A stretch of 64,000 nucleotides of DNA from Baylisascaris procyonis (GCA_037389465.1 JAZARR010000132.1:220001-284000), one strand, 5' to 3'; counted from the first letter of the stretch, positions 45,072 through 58,145 are shown. Made by a program: numbers and translations. The notes: generated by a model not told the origin, from the letters alone.

Positions 45072-46873
45072 GTGAAGGGAAAGAGTTTTAGCAGTGCATC
45101 ATAAAATGACAGGTTGAGATAGTAAGATGCACCTTTAATCCTGTTTATTCAGCACTTCAATGTAATGCTTTATCAGATACAATGCACAATATGATAATAA
45201 GCAACTCGGGTTATAGTAAACTGCTATTAGCAGTAGTAATACTATTAGCAGAGGTTTTAAGTACCGTGAGGAGGATGGATTCGTTCAGTGTGCATTTGAA
45301 TAACGGGATCATTGCTGCTATGATGAATCCATCATTCCTGAACGGCTTCACTTCCCGATGGTAGAATAACGAACATTTATCAAGAATATATATTACCGGA
45401 AATAAAATCCGAGCTCTTGATGTTGAAATGGATTTTGAATCGCCAAGTAGAAGGCAGACTTCTGAGAGAAACACCAAAGCTTTAAATGACTCACTGTCTA
45501 TCTGGCCTTTCCCGCTACAGTGATGAATGATTAGGCTATTGTTTTATTGAAGAGCTAGGGAATAAAGAAGGTTATTGATTCAATGGTAACATTCAGCCGC
45601 ACAGCGTTCATCTCTCCTCGTCTCGAGTCATGGAGATGAGGTGATTGGCTTCTTCGGCAAGGAAATTCCTTCTGCTTCTCCCTCACCCTCTTGAATATGA
45701 AATATATTAGCAACTTATAGTAATGATTCCAATTAGGAAGTCTCATAATCGAATTGTATACGAGATGCGTGTAACGTGGCGAGATGTGCAAAAGACGACG
45801 TTATATTCGCGAAGAAGTCGAGAGGAGGGCAGTTAAATGCCAACCAATACAGGCCATCCACCAGTCATTTTGCAAACTTGAACAGAGATGCAAATAATAC
45901 TTATATTTATTTCTTAGCATTTCGTTGGATACCAGCTCCATAGCTTAGATGAGTAGGGGAAGGGGAGAGGCTGGGACGAACGAGCACGATATGATATAAG
46001 CACATAGCCGTTCAGAATTATTTTGCCTTTAAATTTTGGTAACTGCCGTTTTTCCTCAATGATATTATCACAGTGAAGAAATGATAAAGTTGCTCGATTA
46101 TTTGTGTTGTCCACCTAGTAGACGTTAAGTTTTACTTCTCTGCTGCACACTTCCGTTGAGAAATTAAATAGTAGCAAAATCAAGGGGGATTTTATTGAAA
46201 GGCTTATGGTATTTTTAATTTCTATATATTACGAGTGATCAATCCTTTATCGTCATGCTAGAAATTTAAACATAGATGGTTTATGTATATTACTGGAAGA
46301 GTCGGCTGTCGGCTGAGAAAAGAAATACCTAAATGAATCGGAACTTTCTTGTTGCATTGGCACATTTCGTTGCCGTCGTGAATAATCACTTTGGATAAAA
46401 TATCGTTCCTTAAATTATACCACTTTGAAATTTGATTAACTGATTAAGTGATCAGTAGTGATAAGAAAGTCTCATTCGTTCAACTGCTACAATATAAGCG
46501 CTAAACGAGACTTTTCCATATATTTCACTACTTTTCTTTTCTAAAAACATGTCGCCAAAGAATGCGTCTTCTTGAGGTCCTTTTTCCTTTTCCTATTTCG
46601 TAAAAAATTGCGCTCTGATAGGGAGAAAGTATTAGTTTAGACCAATATTTTGATGTTCTTACTGGAAGTATTTTGTTATAATTCAAGAGGATTTATAAAA
46701 CGCTGATAGGAGACAATTAAAAGAGAATATTAGCTTTCTTTTTGAAATGATAGGATATGGTTATACGCGTGGTCAATATCCGATATGAGATCACAAGACT
46801 TTGGTTTAATTTTTCATGTTTGGCTTTTTGGGAATTCTCTGTTATAACTTGAATTTGGTGCTAAATTTTCAAG
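45072..46873. other. Region downstream of VPS35L without recognised genes
   Basis: AT-rich; no frame with family resemblance. It may contain the 3' untranslated region of VPS35L. Confidence 0.45.
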
Positions 46874-47003
46874 TATTTGGTAAAAGGCGGCTGCGACCCG
46901 AAGAAGTTAGGAAGCGGCTGAGCTCTAAGTATGGAAGAATGGTTGCAGCCGCTATTTGCCCAAATCCTATTTCAAGTGAATTGTTTGATTTGAGGAGATT
47001 GAA
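46874..47003 (+). other. Possible coding exon, unidentified
   Basis: The frame reads KRRLRPEEVRKRLSSKYGRM, then CPNPISSELFDLRRLN, after a TTTTCAAG, with a possible donor AAT|GTGATT. Composition is protein-like; no family recognised. It could belong with 48027-48326. Confidence 0.3.
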
Positions 47004-47117
47004 TGTGATTTCGATCAAGTGAATGTAATTGATTTCATGCTGGTCTATTTAGTGTTAATTTTGTGATATTCGGCATGTTTACTTATTTTTTGATTTGTTT
47101 TTGTTTCTTTATGAGTA

Positions 47118-47597
47118 TGTAAGGGATAAGCGGCATACATGTGAGAGAGATCAGCAAATGCAGATCAACTGCCTGCGTACAGAGCAGGGGAAAGGGTGGC
47201 CGCGCGACAATCAAAACCGTCTACCAAATGCCTTAGTAATCTTAGGGTAGAACAAACTCCCTATAAATGCCTCCAAGTAAGAATCGGAATGTATAAAAGG
47301 GGAGCGTTATTGCCTTGCGATTTCAGTGTCAGTGTCAGTGTCAGAGTCCCTGTAGCGGGGTGCCATCGGTCACGGGAGTGCGCATGCGAGCACGTCCGCT
47401 TTCAAGAGGCGTGCTAAGTGTCGTTCGAGCACTCGTTGTTGAGGCCTTCCCCTCTCCTTTTGCTGTTGTGATTTGGTTGCTTCGTGATTACTTTTGTTTT
47501 AAGTGAATAAAATTTTCTTCACCCCTTTCTATGGTGCCGGCTGCACGCAGCACCTGACTAGCCTCGAGAGAGAGAGACCAAACCAGAGCCCCTTACA
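47118..47597 (+). repeat. Solo LTR, 480 bp
   Basis: It begins TGTAAGGG and ends CCCCTTACA (inverted ends). TATAAAAGG lies at 47292-47300 and AATAAA at 47516-47521, and it is flanked by AGTA on both sides (47114-47117 and 47598-47601). No internal element sequence remains, so it is a recombined LTR. It is unlike the other LTRs in the window. Confidence 0.85.
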
Positions 47598-48026
47598 AGT
47601 ACTTTCTAATACTGTTGAATAAATGTTCTAATGAATCTTATATTAAGAAACTTTCAACTTGTTCTAACGATCAATTTCAGTATTCTTCTGAAAATCGATA
47701 AAGATTTGTACTCAGTGACTGAAAATATTATTCTTATATGCTGAAGGAGTAAATGATGGTCACTGACCAGTGACGGAAGGGGAACTATCTGTCCATTGGA
47801 ATTTTTGTCGGTTGGGTTGAAATATCAGTGAACATCTAGAAGGGAACTCAATGCCTAGATGAGTATATGTATTTGCTAAATGAACAAACTCTTGAGAGGG
47901 GGATTTTGAGAGCCTAAAATGTGTTTCATGATTTTAGAGGTGCTCTCCCGCTGTTTAAAGGCTGACTAGAGGTGCTCGCTTTCAAAGAGCAAGATTCTGG
48001 CTGTTGTTGAAGTATAGAACTACGAA

Positions 48027-48326
48027 GTGATGTATGGCATGAGTCTTCAACAAGTGCGTTTAATCGGCCAATGGCTAATGATAAACAGAAAGTACCGTCC
48101 AGGAATGGATGACTTTGTGATGCCGGAAGAATTGGACGATGCGGAAGAAGAGAGTTGCGACACAATGCAGATATCAGAAAACAATGGACAGACTTCGATA
48201 TTGACGGGTGGCGTTCCGTCTGTCAGTGAAAATTTGGAAGAATGCATCGGACAGATGAAGGAGTTAGTCGAACGATACAGAGAAGCTAAAAAGAAAACAA
48301 GAGAGGTCAACGAACTTGCAAGACAA
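48027..48326 (+). other. Possible coding exon, unidentified (acidic, coiled coil)
   Basis: A 100-codon frame with an acidic stretch (MPEELDDAEEES) and a helix (MKELVERYREAKKKTREVNE) ends at a strong donor CAA|GTAAGT in phase 0. The left border is unclear. No family recognised. Confidence 0.4.
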
Positions 48327-50274
48327 GTAAGTGATGACTCCAGGGTAAGGGAGGCGAGTAAGGATAGAAAGCTTGAATGGTGATTGAATTTTATGCTGAG
48401 GTACTATTTTTTAAATGTTCCAACCCAGCATTGCGTAATCAAGATCCTGATGTGAACGGAAAAGTGAAAAGCGAAGGAACGGGAAAGGCGTAGTTCGAAA
48501 AAAGCTTGTTACAAAAGAATCTTTTCTAACGAATCAACTCCCTCGAGAAAAAGTAACCAGAAAAATTTCAGTAAAATAGGTTTCTTTTGCACTCAGATAC
48601 AGTGAGAGAGGGGGAGAGTGAAGGAGGATGTTTTTATCGCGTAATTCACATCCACTATGAGGTTAGTAAATAAACTTTACCGAGATGCTCTATATCCGAG
48701 CTTAATTGTTCTGTCCACAGTAGCACTCCCACATTTATCGTTTGTTTCTGTCATTTCCTTTCGTCTCTATTTGCATTCAAGCCATCTTCACTAACATTTT
48801 TCCTATTTGGCTGTTTATTGGGGAGAAATACCGCTGAAACAAAAAAAACGAAAATTGAGATTGTCCACTCTAATATACACCATAAATATCGATAGAATAC
48901 TGTGTGATATCGAACATAACAGAATTTTTTTATGCCGAATACAACAGCTAAATATTTATCGCTCTGAATTTCATCACAAATATTTGTAGCACTAATTCTT
49001 CATCTGTTTAAAGGGTAAACTCCTTTAGTTAGCAATTGGTGTTCACTTGCAAGCCGAAATGGATAAATGCTCGAGTGAACGACGAAATTTTGCCATTCGG
49101 ATTCGATTTGAGGTTTAGTTCTCGATATTCATTTTTCGCTTCTGAATCTCTCGAACATATTTCTGGTTTCAAGCATGACCTGAGGATTCTTACCTTGTTT
49201 TCATATGGACTTTGCATCAATTTCTGATATTGTTCACTGTTAAGTTTTGGTAATAATAGCAGCGGTTTCAATGCATTTAACTGGAGATTTGAAGCTGCAC
49301 TTGTTGAAACGATTGTAAAAATATCGAAATTTGAGTGAATTTAATACTAGATTGGTAGTTTAAATCGTCACTGTAAAATATAGTGGGCACAAAATTACTA
49401 AATAAGCGCTTTTGGGAAACGAATAAACGATTATGTTTTTGAATAATGATTGCTGAGGATGATTTACATTGGGGAGGAATTTATAGTCAAGTATGAGAGT
49501 ATGGGAATTTTATATATTTCTTAAAACGGGTTATATAGTTTTCCTGTCAGCGATAATTAACCACCTTTAAGGCTATTTGTTTAAGGTTATTAATTATCAA
49601 TATTTTTGTAATCGATAATTGACTGCCTTGAAATTGGTTTTCTAATTTACCGATTAAGTGAACTGCAGTTGCGATTTCTAGCATCGGGTTCCTCACTTCT
49701 TATGATTATATTGCAAAACATCTCGGATTTTGTATTTCATAATTGGCATCTCGTTACGGGAATAACATTACTCTCAACGAGACCATCAAACGGATGTGGT
49801 GAGTGTCGATTTCTTTTTATTTTCATTCTAATTGGTTGGTGAACAGTCATTTTCATAAAGAAAAGAATAGAAAAACTGAAAAGAGAGCAAATATGCTAAC
49901 AATTTAACAATGCGACCGCCACGTTTTAATTCACTTTGAATGTACTATGGTGGAAAATCATTTGTGAAAGTGGACTGCACTTGAAAAACTTTTATACTCT
50001 CATATTTTTAAATGAAGTGATTTATTGATGTGATCAAATGGTTATATACTAATATTGAAACATTTTAACCTTTTAAGATGCGTTGAAATCGTTTTCCAAT
50101 CGATTACAATAGCACGATTCGCAAAGGATAAAGAATTTATTTGTGAGGTTTGTATTGTTTTTATCTTTCCTCTTTCCCATCTGATATGCCACTTGAGTGT
50201 TTTTTGTTTCGAAGAGAATATACTCAACATCATCCATAAAATCAAGTCCCACCTTAGTGTTTCTCTATTATTCA
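48327..50274. other. AT-rich region without recognised genes
   Basis: No supported coding, RNA or transposon feature was seen up to the macro-repeat. Confidence 0.45.
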
Positions 50275-51145
50275 TACTAGTTGCTGCTCCGCGTGAAGCA
50301 ACATTTCAATAGCAAAAAGTGTTATAACAAAAGTTCAATAACAAAAGTAACAAATGTTAAGTAACACATATTATATGAAAAAATGAATATGTGAAGTTTG
50401 CAAAAAACTGGGTCAAAAATCGCCCATCTAGGTTGGGCGATTTTTGCCCTTCGGCGAAAATGGCCCTTTGGCGCTCGCAAGCACAGAAGACGAAGCACTA
50501 CATAACAGATTCGCGCCTTCGGCGCTCGCAAGCACAAGTAGAAGCACTCCACAACCGACTCATGCCTTCAGATCATTTTAGAGAAGCTATACATATCACA
50601 CTTGTCTACACTTCCTACTTTATCGATTGAAGAAAATCGTGTCAAAATTGGTCCACCTGGAACGGAGATATCAGCTGGGACAGGTAGGGAGCGGGTGTGG
50701 CGGCGCGCGCGCGGCTGCGCCGCTCGGCCGCAACTCTTCGCACGCACCACGCCCTCGCCCACGTCAGGCGGAGCCAGTCGCTTAAAACCGTATCAAAAAT
50801 CGTCGATCCGGAGCCCTGATATCTTCCTCGACATTTGATACTGCGCGTAGCAATACGTGAGGCGATGCTGCGCGCACATACTCAGCCTGCGCTGCAGTGC
50901 ACAGCCATTTCCACCTTTCTCTGAAAACCGTATCGAAATTGGACCATTTAGAGCCCAGTTGTAAGAGTAAACATTTGTTCAAAAGTTATCCAGAGTGAGT
51001 ACCGAATCCATTATCCGCAAATTTCTGGACCGAACCCCTGACTCCCAGCCCCGTCCGCTACATGCTGGACCCACCGAATCACTTTTTGAGAAAAAACCAT
51101 GAAAAATTAAATTTAAATGCGAAGCTCGCGACGCCTGGACAACGA

Positions 51146-51206
51146 GGGGTATTGAACCAGGATAGCCCGCACCCATAGCTCGCAGTACTAACCACTCGGC
51201 CACATC
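51146..51206 (-). other. tRNA-like module with consensus Pol III A and B boxes
   Basis: On the minus strand TGGCCGAGTGG (51202-51192) and GGTTCAATACC (51158-51148) are perfect A- and B-box sequences at tRNA spacing. The best preserved of the five modules; no complete cloverleaf was confirmed. Confidence 0.65.
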
Positions 51207-54200
51207 AGTGCTTGCAACGCAAGCTCTGTTGCAACGGTGCGAGTGCTTGCAACACTTGCAACGGTGCAAGTGACATTCCTCAGCGAGTCTATGCCGCTCT
51301 CCTGAATAACGCATATCTCCCAGAAAACATAAGGAGCAGAGACAATATGTATATATTCCTGATGAACTCACCGAGATCTATCGTTTGATTAGCGAAATCC
51401 GAGACGAAAAATATTTTTCGAAATTTTCCCTGTACTACCACCATACGATCCAAAAATTGCGATTTTTGGGTCGGCTCCTATTTGTCCTACGGCGGTAGTC
51501 GATATACCGTTCGAGAGGTCTCGGCGGGTTAATGACGAATCATGAAACTGTTTAGCACGGTATTAAACAGCAGCCGAGAACGAGAACCACCAAAATTGCA
51601 AAAGTCGAGATTTCAGAAATTCTGGCCGGTCGATTCGATTTTGAACTTTTCTTCCGAGATCTAACAGTGTATATATCGTTTGATAGAGACTGGAAAGTTG
51701 TATTGAACGAAACAACCCGCAGCGCCGTACGCGTCACCGTTGCCGAGAAAAAAATCCGAAATATAAATTGCAGTTCATTTATATAAAAATACAACACTCG
51801 CACACCTATAGTTTCCCCTTTTTTGACGTTAAGCACCACATCATGCACACCTCTGTGATCAGCTCATCAAGACCTATCGTACGATAATAAAAACATCGAA
51901 ATTGGAGGCAAAAGTATTTTTCGAAAAGATCCCCGTACATCCTCCTTAGGATCCAAAAATTGCGAAATTTGGGAATTTTTTCTCCGCTCCTATTTGTCCT
52001 GCGGCGGTAGTCCTCGGAAAGCCAATGACGAAACGAAAATCCGTTTAGCACCATATTAAACAGCAGCCGAGAACGAGAACTCCAAAATCTCAAAAATCCA
52101 GATTTCAGAAATTCTGGCCGGTCGATTCGATTCTCAACTTTTCTCTCGAAATTCGATAAGCTATACATCATTTGATGAAGGTTTTGAAACTGTGTCGAAA
52201 AAAGCAAATCGCTCTTCCGTAGACCTACCGCTGCGGAGAAGAAAATTCGAAATCTCAAATATAGTACATTTCAATAGAAATTTTACATATTTTAATTTTC
52301 TAAGTGAACGAATATTCGAAAAATGAATTCAGAAAGCATACATTATTGAGGAAGCATGCAAAAAATAAATGAAAAGAAAGAACGCAGCAGGAAGAAGCAA
52401 ATAGAACCTATGTTGATCGCATGAAGAAGTGACGATACGAACCTATGAAGTAAATATTTTTTATTTCAGTAGTTATATTGAGGTCAGGGGAGGCACCGCC
52501 CCCCTGAATCCACTTGGGGGGGGGGGGCTGCCGCCCCCTCGACCCCTTGCTTCGCTCTGGATACAGTTGTTGCTATGGAAAAAATTCATTCCCTATTAAA
52601 TTACACTATAAGTTTAACTTTTATTCTTTTCTCATCTAGTTTACAGAAAAGCCCAACAGCTATATATCTGACTCTCCCACTTTACTGTACTATTTCGCCG
52701 TGGGATGCGTTTTCCAGTATTTCCCGTGGAGATAGCCTAGGCATGTTATAGACCATTGGAAAGGAAATCGCCTGCGGCGTCCAAAGGCGCAACGTCCGCG
52801 TCTCTCCAATGAACCTTAAAAAAGTTATGGCCAAAAATAAAAAATTTTTCGAGTGTCTTGAAAAGCGTGTATAGGAGCAAAACCCAAGTGATATATTTGA
52901 AATCGGTTGAAGAGGGATGAAAACTTGTAGTAAATGAGAAATCTGTGCGAGTAACAGGAAAAAAGTTATAAAAATGAAGTTGGCATTTTGCCAACTTTTT
53001 TCAACCCTAGGGGGAACCCTTTTCACGATTCCAGTAGCCACTCCCAAATGATGGGAAATAAAAAAGATTCCACCCCGATTCATGCACCGGGTGCGAGATA
53101 TGGGCAAAAATCGATTTTCCGATTTCGCAGCGGATATCTCTTCCGGATTATCAAACGTCCGCAATCTTTCTTCACCGACAAGTCGGGACCAAAATTCCCA
53201 AGAGGTCCTAAAAAATCAAACAAAAATTCTAAAAAGTAGCGAAATAATAAACGTTTCCGAATTACTCCTCATACATTTTAAAGCAATTCCGGAAAATTTT
53301 TCATATCCAAAATTTTTCTCACAAATCCATACCCACCTCATAAAATGTCTCCTAACCCACGAGTTCATTAAAAGAAAGAAGCTAGAAATTCACCTATCCA
53401 ACAAAAAGGTATAAGCAAAAATGCTTAACTATGAAAATGGGCACCTGACCCGAATAACTCGGCAACGGAGCCCCAGACACGGACGAAATTTTATTGCTCT
53501 GGAAAAAACCACCATACAATGTGATCGGCAAAAAACCCGAACGATCCAACAAACGGTAGAGCCGAAAACGTTAGCGAAAGCTTAAAATAATTAGTGATCT
53601 TCTGTATTAAATAGATTAGCTGCCTTTTACACGAAGCTATAATATCACACGTTTCTGTCAGTAATACTTGATCGATTTAAAAAAAAAAAAAAATCGCATC
53701 AAAATTGATACATTTGGAGCGGAGCTATCTGATGGGACAGTTAAAAGGCGCGTGCGGCGGCGTGCGCGCGGCTACGCCATGCGCATGCGCCTTCACGCGA
53801 CTGCTACGGCCTCGCGCACGTCATGCGGAGCGATTCACTCAAGACCGTATCGAAATTCGTCCATCCGGAGCCGAGATATCCTCTTCGGTGGTTGTTACTG
53901 AGCGTAGCACCACTTGTGCCGATGCTGCGCGCACATACTCTGTCTGCGCGCAGCACTGCACAGCTATTTCCACCTTACTCATATTATGTTGAGTCTAATA
54001 TTCCAAACCGCATCCAAATGGGCCATTTAGAGTCGAAATACAACCCCAAACATTTATTCAAAGAACATATCCACAATAAGTGCTGAATGCAATTTCCGCA
54101 AGTTTTGTGCACCAAACCCTCCCTCTGATCTCCGTCTGGTACATCGAGGACCCAAGTACTCACTGTTTTCAGAAAGAACCCTAAAAAGATTAATTTAAAT

Positions 54201-54226
54201 CGAAAAATTGCAACATCGATACCACG

Positions 54227-54288
54227 GGCTGTATCGAACCAACATAGCCCGTGCCGGCAGCTCGCTTCACTAAGCACTCGGCTACAAC
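54227..54288 (-). other. tRNA-like module (A/B box) in macro-repeat
   Basis: Minus strand: TAGCCGAGTGC (54284-54274) and GGTTCGATACA (54240-54230). Confidence 0.6.
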
Positions 54289-55735
54289 AGCTGCTGCAAT
54301 GTGAGCTCTCAGCGCGATTGATATACGCCAGCGAGTCTGTGCACCATCTCTCCGAATAAATTATATTTACCCGAAAAGATGACGAACATAGTCAATACGC
54401 ATATATTCGTAATGAACTCATCGAGATCTATCGTTTAATATCAAAATAGGCGAAATCGGAGACAAAAAATATTTTTTCAAATTATCCCTGTACTACCCCC
54501 TCACGATTGAAAAATTGCGATTTTTGGCATTTTTTTTCTCGGCTCGGCTTCGCCCTACGGCGGCAATCCATGCACCGTTCGACAGGGCTTACCGAGCTGA
54601 TCACAAATCAAGGAACCGTTCAGCACCTTATTAAACAGCACTCGAGAACGAAATCCCCCGAAATCGCAAAGATCGAGATTTCGGAAATTCTGGCCGGTCG
54701 ATTCGATTTTGAACTTTTCTCACGAAATTTAACAGTGTATACATCGTTTGATAGAGCTGTTTAAACACTTTCTAGTAGGGCAAACCCCAGATCGATAGAC
54801 CTAACCGTTGCCGAGAAAAAAAAAATCGGAATTATAAATTGCAGCACATTTACATAGAAATGCAACATTCGTGTACCTTTAATTCCGTCTTATTTCAAAC
54901 GGAACACCAAGCAGCGCATATCGCCGTGATCAGCTGATCGAGGTCTATCTTTTGATACCAAAATTAGCGAGGTCGGAGACAAAAAAATATTTTTTCAAAC
55001 TTTCCCTGTACTACCCGCTGACGATTGAAAAATTGCGGATTTCGGCATTTTTTTCTCCGCTCCTATTTGTCCTGCGCGGCAGTCGATATACCGTTCGAGA
55101 GATCTCGGCAATCTAATGACGAATCAAAAAAAACCGCTTAACACCTTATGAAACAGCGGCCGAGAATGAGAAACACCCACATCGCAAAAATGCAAATTTC
55201 AGAAATTCTGGCCGGTCGATTCGATTTGGAACTTTTCTCCCGAAATCTAACAATGTATACATCGTTTGATAGAGCTCTTGAAACTGTTTCGTGGAAGGCA
55301 TACCCCAGATCGATAGAGCCAACCTTTGCCGAGAAAAAAATGTCGGAAATATAAATTGCAGTACATTTATATAGAAATGCAACATTCATGTACCTTTAAT
55401 TTCGTCTTATTTCAAATGCAGCACCAAGTGGCGCATACCGTCGTGGTCAGTTCATCGAGGTCTATCGTTTGATGCCAAATTAGCAAAATCCGGGAGGAAA
55501 AATATTTTTTCAAATTTTCCCCTCAGGACCCAAAAATAGCGATTTTAGGGAATTTTTTTCTCGGCTCCTGCTTGCCCTACGGCGGTAATCCATATACCGT
55601 TCTAGAAGCCTCGGCAAGCCAATGACGAAACAAGAAACCGTTTAGCACCATATGAAACAGCGGCCGACAACGAGAACCCCCAAAATCGCAAAAACCGAGA
55701 TTTTACAAACCCTGGCCAGTCGATTCGATTTTCAA

Positions 55736-56288
55736 ACAAATCGGCGAAGTCCGCGGAAGTACCGTTGTCTGAGACAATCACTTCCGGCATTCCGAATTGC
55801 GCGAAGAGCTGTCGCAAGAACCTGAGGGTTGCGAAGGACGTTGCGCGGTCCGTCATGAAGACCTCTGGCCACTTTGAATGCGAGTCCACAACGATTAGAA
55901 AGTAGTGTCCTTCAAATGGTCCTGCGTAGTCCACATGGATGCGGGTCAACGGCTTGTCTGTTGTTGGCCATGATGCAAATGGAGCTTTGACTGGAGCTTT
56001 CGAAACGTCTGCACACGATTGGCACTGTTTGACTATCGTCTCGATGTCCTTGTCGATGTCTGGCCAGTATACGTAGCTTCGAGCGAGCGCCTTCATTCGC
56101 GTGATTCCTGGATGTCCTTTGTGAAGTTGACGGACTTTCGATTGAAGGGCGTCGGGAATGATGACGCGGTCTGCACTGAGGATACATCCGTCTGTAGTAC
56201 TGAGAGTATCGCGTCGATTGAAGAGCTGTCGGAGACGTCGGTCCTGCATTGACTGCGGCCATTTGTTGTGCGTATAGTGAATAGCCAT
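55736..56288 (-). pseudogene. Gypsy integrase, truncated (copy 1)
   Basis: Zinc finger (HKGHPGITRM ... CQSC), then the core with first Asp in HVDYAGP and second in VSDNGT. Coding is cut at SADFADLF, before the catalytic Glu, and the frame then runs into macro-repeat sequence (NRIDWPGF). Confidence 0.85.
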
Positions 56289-56403
56289 TTGAAGCAGGTC
56301 GTCTGGTCGAGTTGCGTCCGCGATATCCTGCGCCGTTACTGGAAGTGCGTTGGTTGCGTCGGAGAGTGTCCGATGTGCGTCGGCTTCATTGTGATAGCGA
56401 CGA

Positions 56404-56664
56404 TCACCATGTCCTCGTCCTTGGGAACGTGATCTCCAATAAGACGGGATAAAGCGTCGCTTCTCCGAACGTAGTCGTCGATCGATACTGAAGCTCTAAG
56501 TCGTATTCAAGCAGAGTTGCAGCCCAGCGCTGTAGTCGATTTGCAGTGTGGATGGGAATACCACGTTTGGATCCGAATATCGCGAGAAGTGGCTTGTGAT
56601 CCGTAAGGAGCGTAAAGTGTCGTCCATGGATCATCCGATGAAACTTCTTGATGGCGAAGCTCAA
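56404..56664 (-). pseudogene. Gypsy RNase H, distal part (copy 1)
   Basis: Continues after the in-frame TAG with FHRMIHGRHFTLLTDHKPLL and FGSKRGIP, then loses frame near 56450. Confidence 0.8.
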
Positions 56665-56673
56665 GCCGAGAGC

Positions 56674-58118
56674 CTACTTCTCGATTTGACTGTAGTTTCG
56701 TTCCGCTGCTGTGAAGGAGCGGGATGCGTGAGCGATTGCCTTCTCCGAGCCATTGTCGAAGCGGTGACTAATGACTGCTCCGAGCCCGTTGTTGGAAGCG
56801 TCGGCGGCTACCACGATTGGGCGAGTTGGGTTGTACTGAGTGAGTAGAAGGTCTGAGCTCAGGATCGCTTTGGCTTTTTCAAAGGCGTTTTGACAGTCCT
56901 TTGACCATTCCCAAGTTGCATTTTTCTTGAGTAGATTGTCCAAGGGAGCTCTGAGGTCCCTCATTTCCTTGACGAATGCTCCATAGTAGTTGATGAGTCC
57001 GAGGAACGATCGGAGTGTTGTGACATCCGTTGGAGCTGGCGTCTGTCGAAGAGTTTCGATTTTCTGGGGGTCCGGTCGTCGACCATTCGCGTCAATGATG
57101 AAGCCGAGATATCTGACGGAGGGAAGGAAGAAGCTGCACTTCTCGGGATTGATGTGGAATCCATATTCCTTGATGCGTTGAAATACGGCATCGAGATTGG
57201 CGTTGTATTCTTCCTGTGTTCGGCCGACGATGATGATGTCGTACAAATATCCCACGGCTCCTTTGATTCCAGCGAGCATCGCGTCCATAATTTGCTGGAA
57301 AATGCCTGGTGCTGAATTCACGCCGAAGGGAAGACGATTGTAGCGATAGAGTCCTCTGTGCATGTTGATTGTAAGCAACTCCTTTGACGCGTCGTCCACC
57401 TCCACTTGTAGATAAGCATCGGCGAAGTCGATTTGCGAGAAGTAGCGTCCACCATTGAGCGTCGCGAATATGTCCTCTGGCATTGGCAATGGGTACTTAT
57501 GAAGCTCCAGAGCGTGGTTAAGTGCAGTAGAGAAGTCCGCGCAAATACGAAGTTTGCCGGATGCCTTCTTCACAACGACGATTGGAGCTGCCCATCGCGA
57601 GTAGTCTACCTTCGAGATGACGCCTTGGTTTTCGAGCCGGCTGAGTTCCTGTCCCACTGCTTCGAGAGCTGCGTAGGGCACTGGTCGTTTGGGCCGAAAG
57701 ACTGGTTTGGCGTCGTTGCGCAGACAGAGGGTTGCCTTGGCCTTCGTACATCGTCCTAGCGCCTTGTCGCAAACCTCCGGATAGCGTTCCCGCGGGTTAA
57801 AAACTGTGGCTGGATCGAGGCTTTTCTTGACGGACTGGTCGGTGGGAGTGATCCTCGGACGTTGTCGCATAGCGTGGCCAAGTTCCATAGGTCCAACTTG
57901 TCGATGAAGTCGAGGCCCAATAAGTTGCGCGCGTTGTTGCCATAGCCAACGAGGATGAGTCCTGCTGCCGTTCGTCCGTTTATCTCAAGCGTTCTGGCCG
58001 TCTGTCCAGAGAAACGGATTGGATTGTTCGATGCGTCGAAGGCTTCCTCCGTGGCTGGCTGTAGACGAGGGGATCCGATTCGCTTCCATGACGCCTTTGA
58101 CATGACGGTGATTTCCAT
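56674..58118 (-). pseudogene. Gypsy protease (rest) and reverse transcriptase (copy 1), active site altered
   Basis: 58118-57756 encodes the second half of the protease ([12 protein letters not shown]). An overlapping frame 57888-56674 encodes the reverse transcriptase: [53 protein letters not shown]. The catalytic box reads YLYD (57249-57238) instead of YLDD, so one catalytic Asp is lost. RNase H starts ([18 protein letters not shown]) and is stopped by TAG after SQIEK. Confidence 0.88.
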
Positions 58119-58145
58119 CCTGTGTCCACTTGGAATCGAACTAAG

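Larger units (their letters stand above)
50275..55735 (-). repeat. Macro-repeat array, minus orientation
   Basis: Reverse-complement counterpart of 15034-18369, in the same internal order, with tRNA-like modules at 51146 and 54227 (about 3.08 kb apart). A conserved core of about 35 bp (CTGGCCGGTCGATTCGATTTTGAACTTTTC, split here as CTGGCCGGTCGATTCG and ATTTTGAACTTTTC) recurs near 51625, 52115, 54690, 55205 and, altered, 55710. This gives monomers of about 505 bp in groups of two or three. It ends where the captured gypsy block begins. Confidence 0.75.

Noticed and set aside
47196..47506. Plus-strand ORFs inside the solo LTR
   Set aside because: They fall entirely within LTR U3/R sequence with TATA box and low-complexity repeats.
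51146..51206. Genuine tRNA gene
   Set aside because: A and B boxes are perfect, but I could not fold a full acceptor and anticodon arm, and the module recurs diverged in every macro-repeat unit.
56019..57759. Plus-strand ORFs opposite the gypsy pol
   Set aside because: They are shadows of the minus-strand gypsy frames and are duplicated with them.
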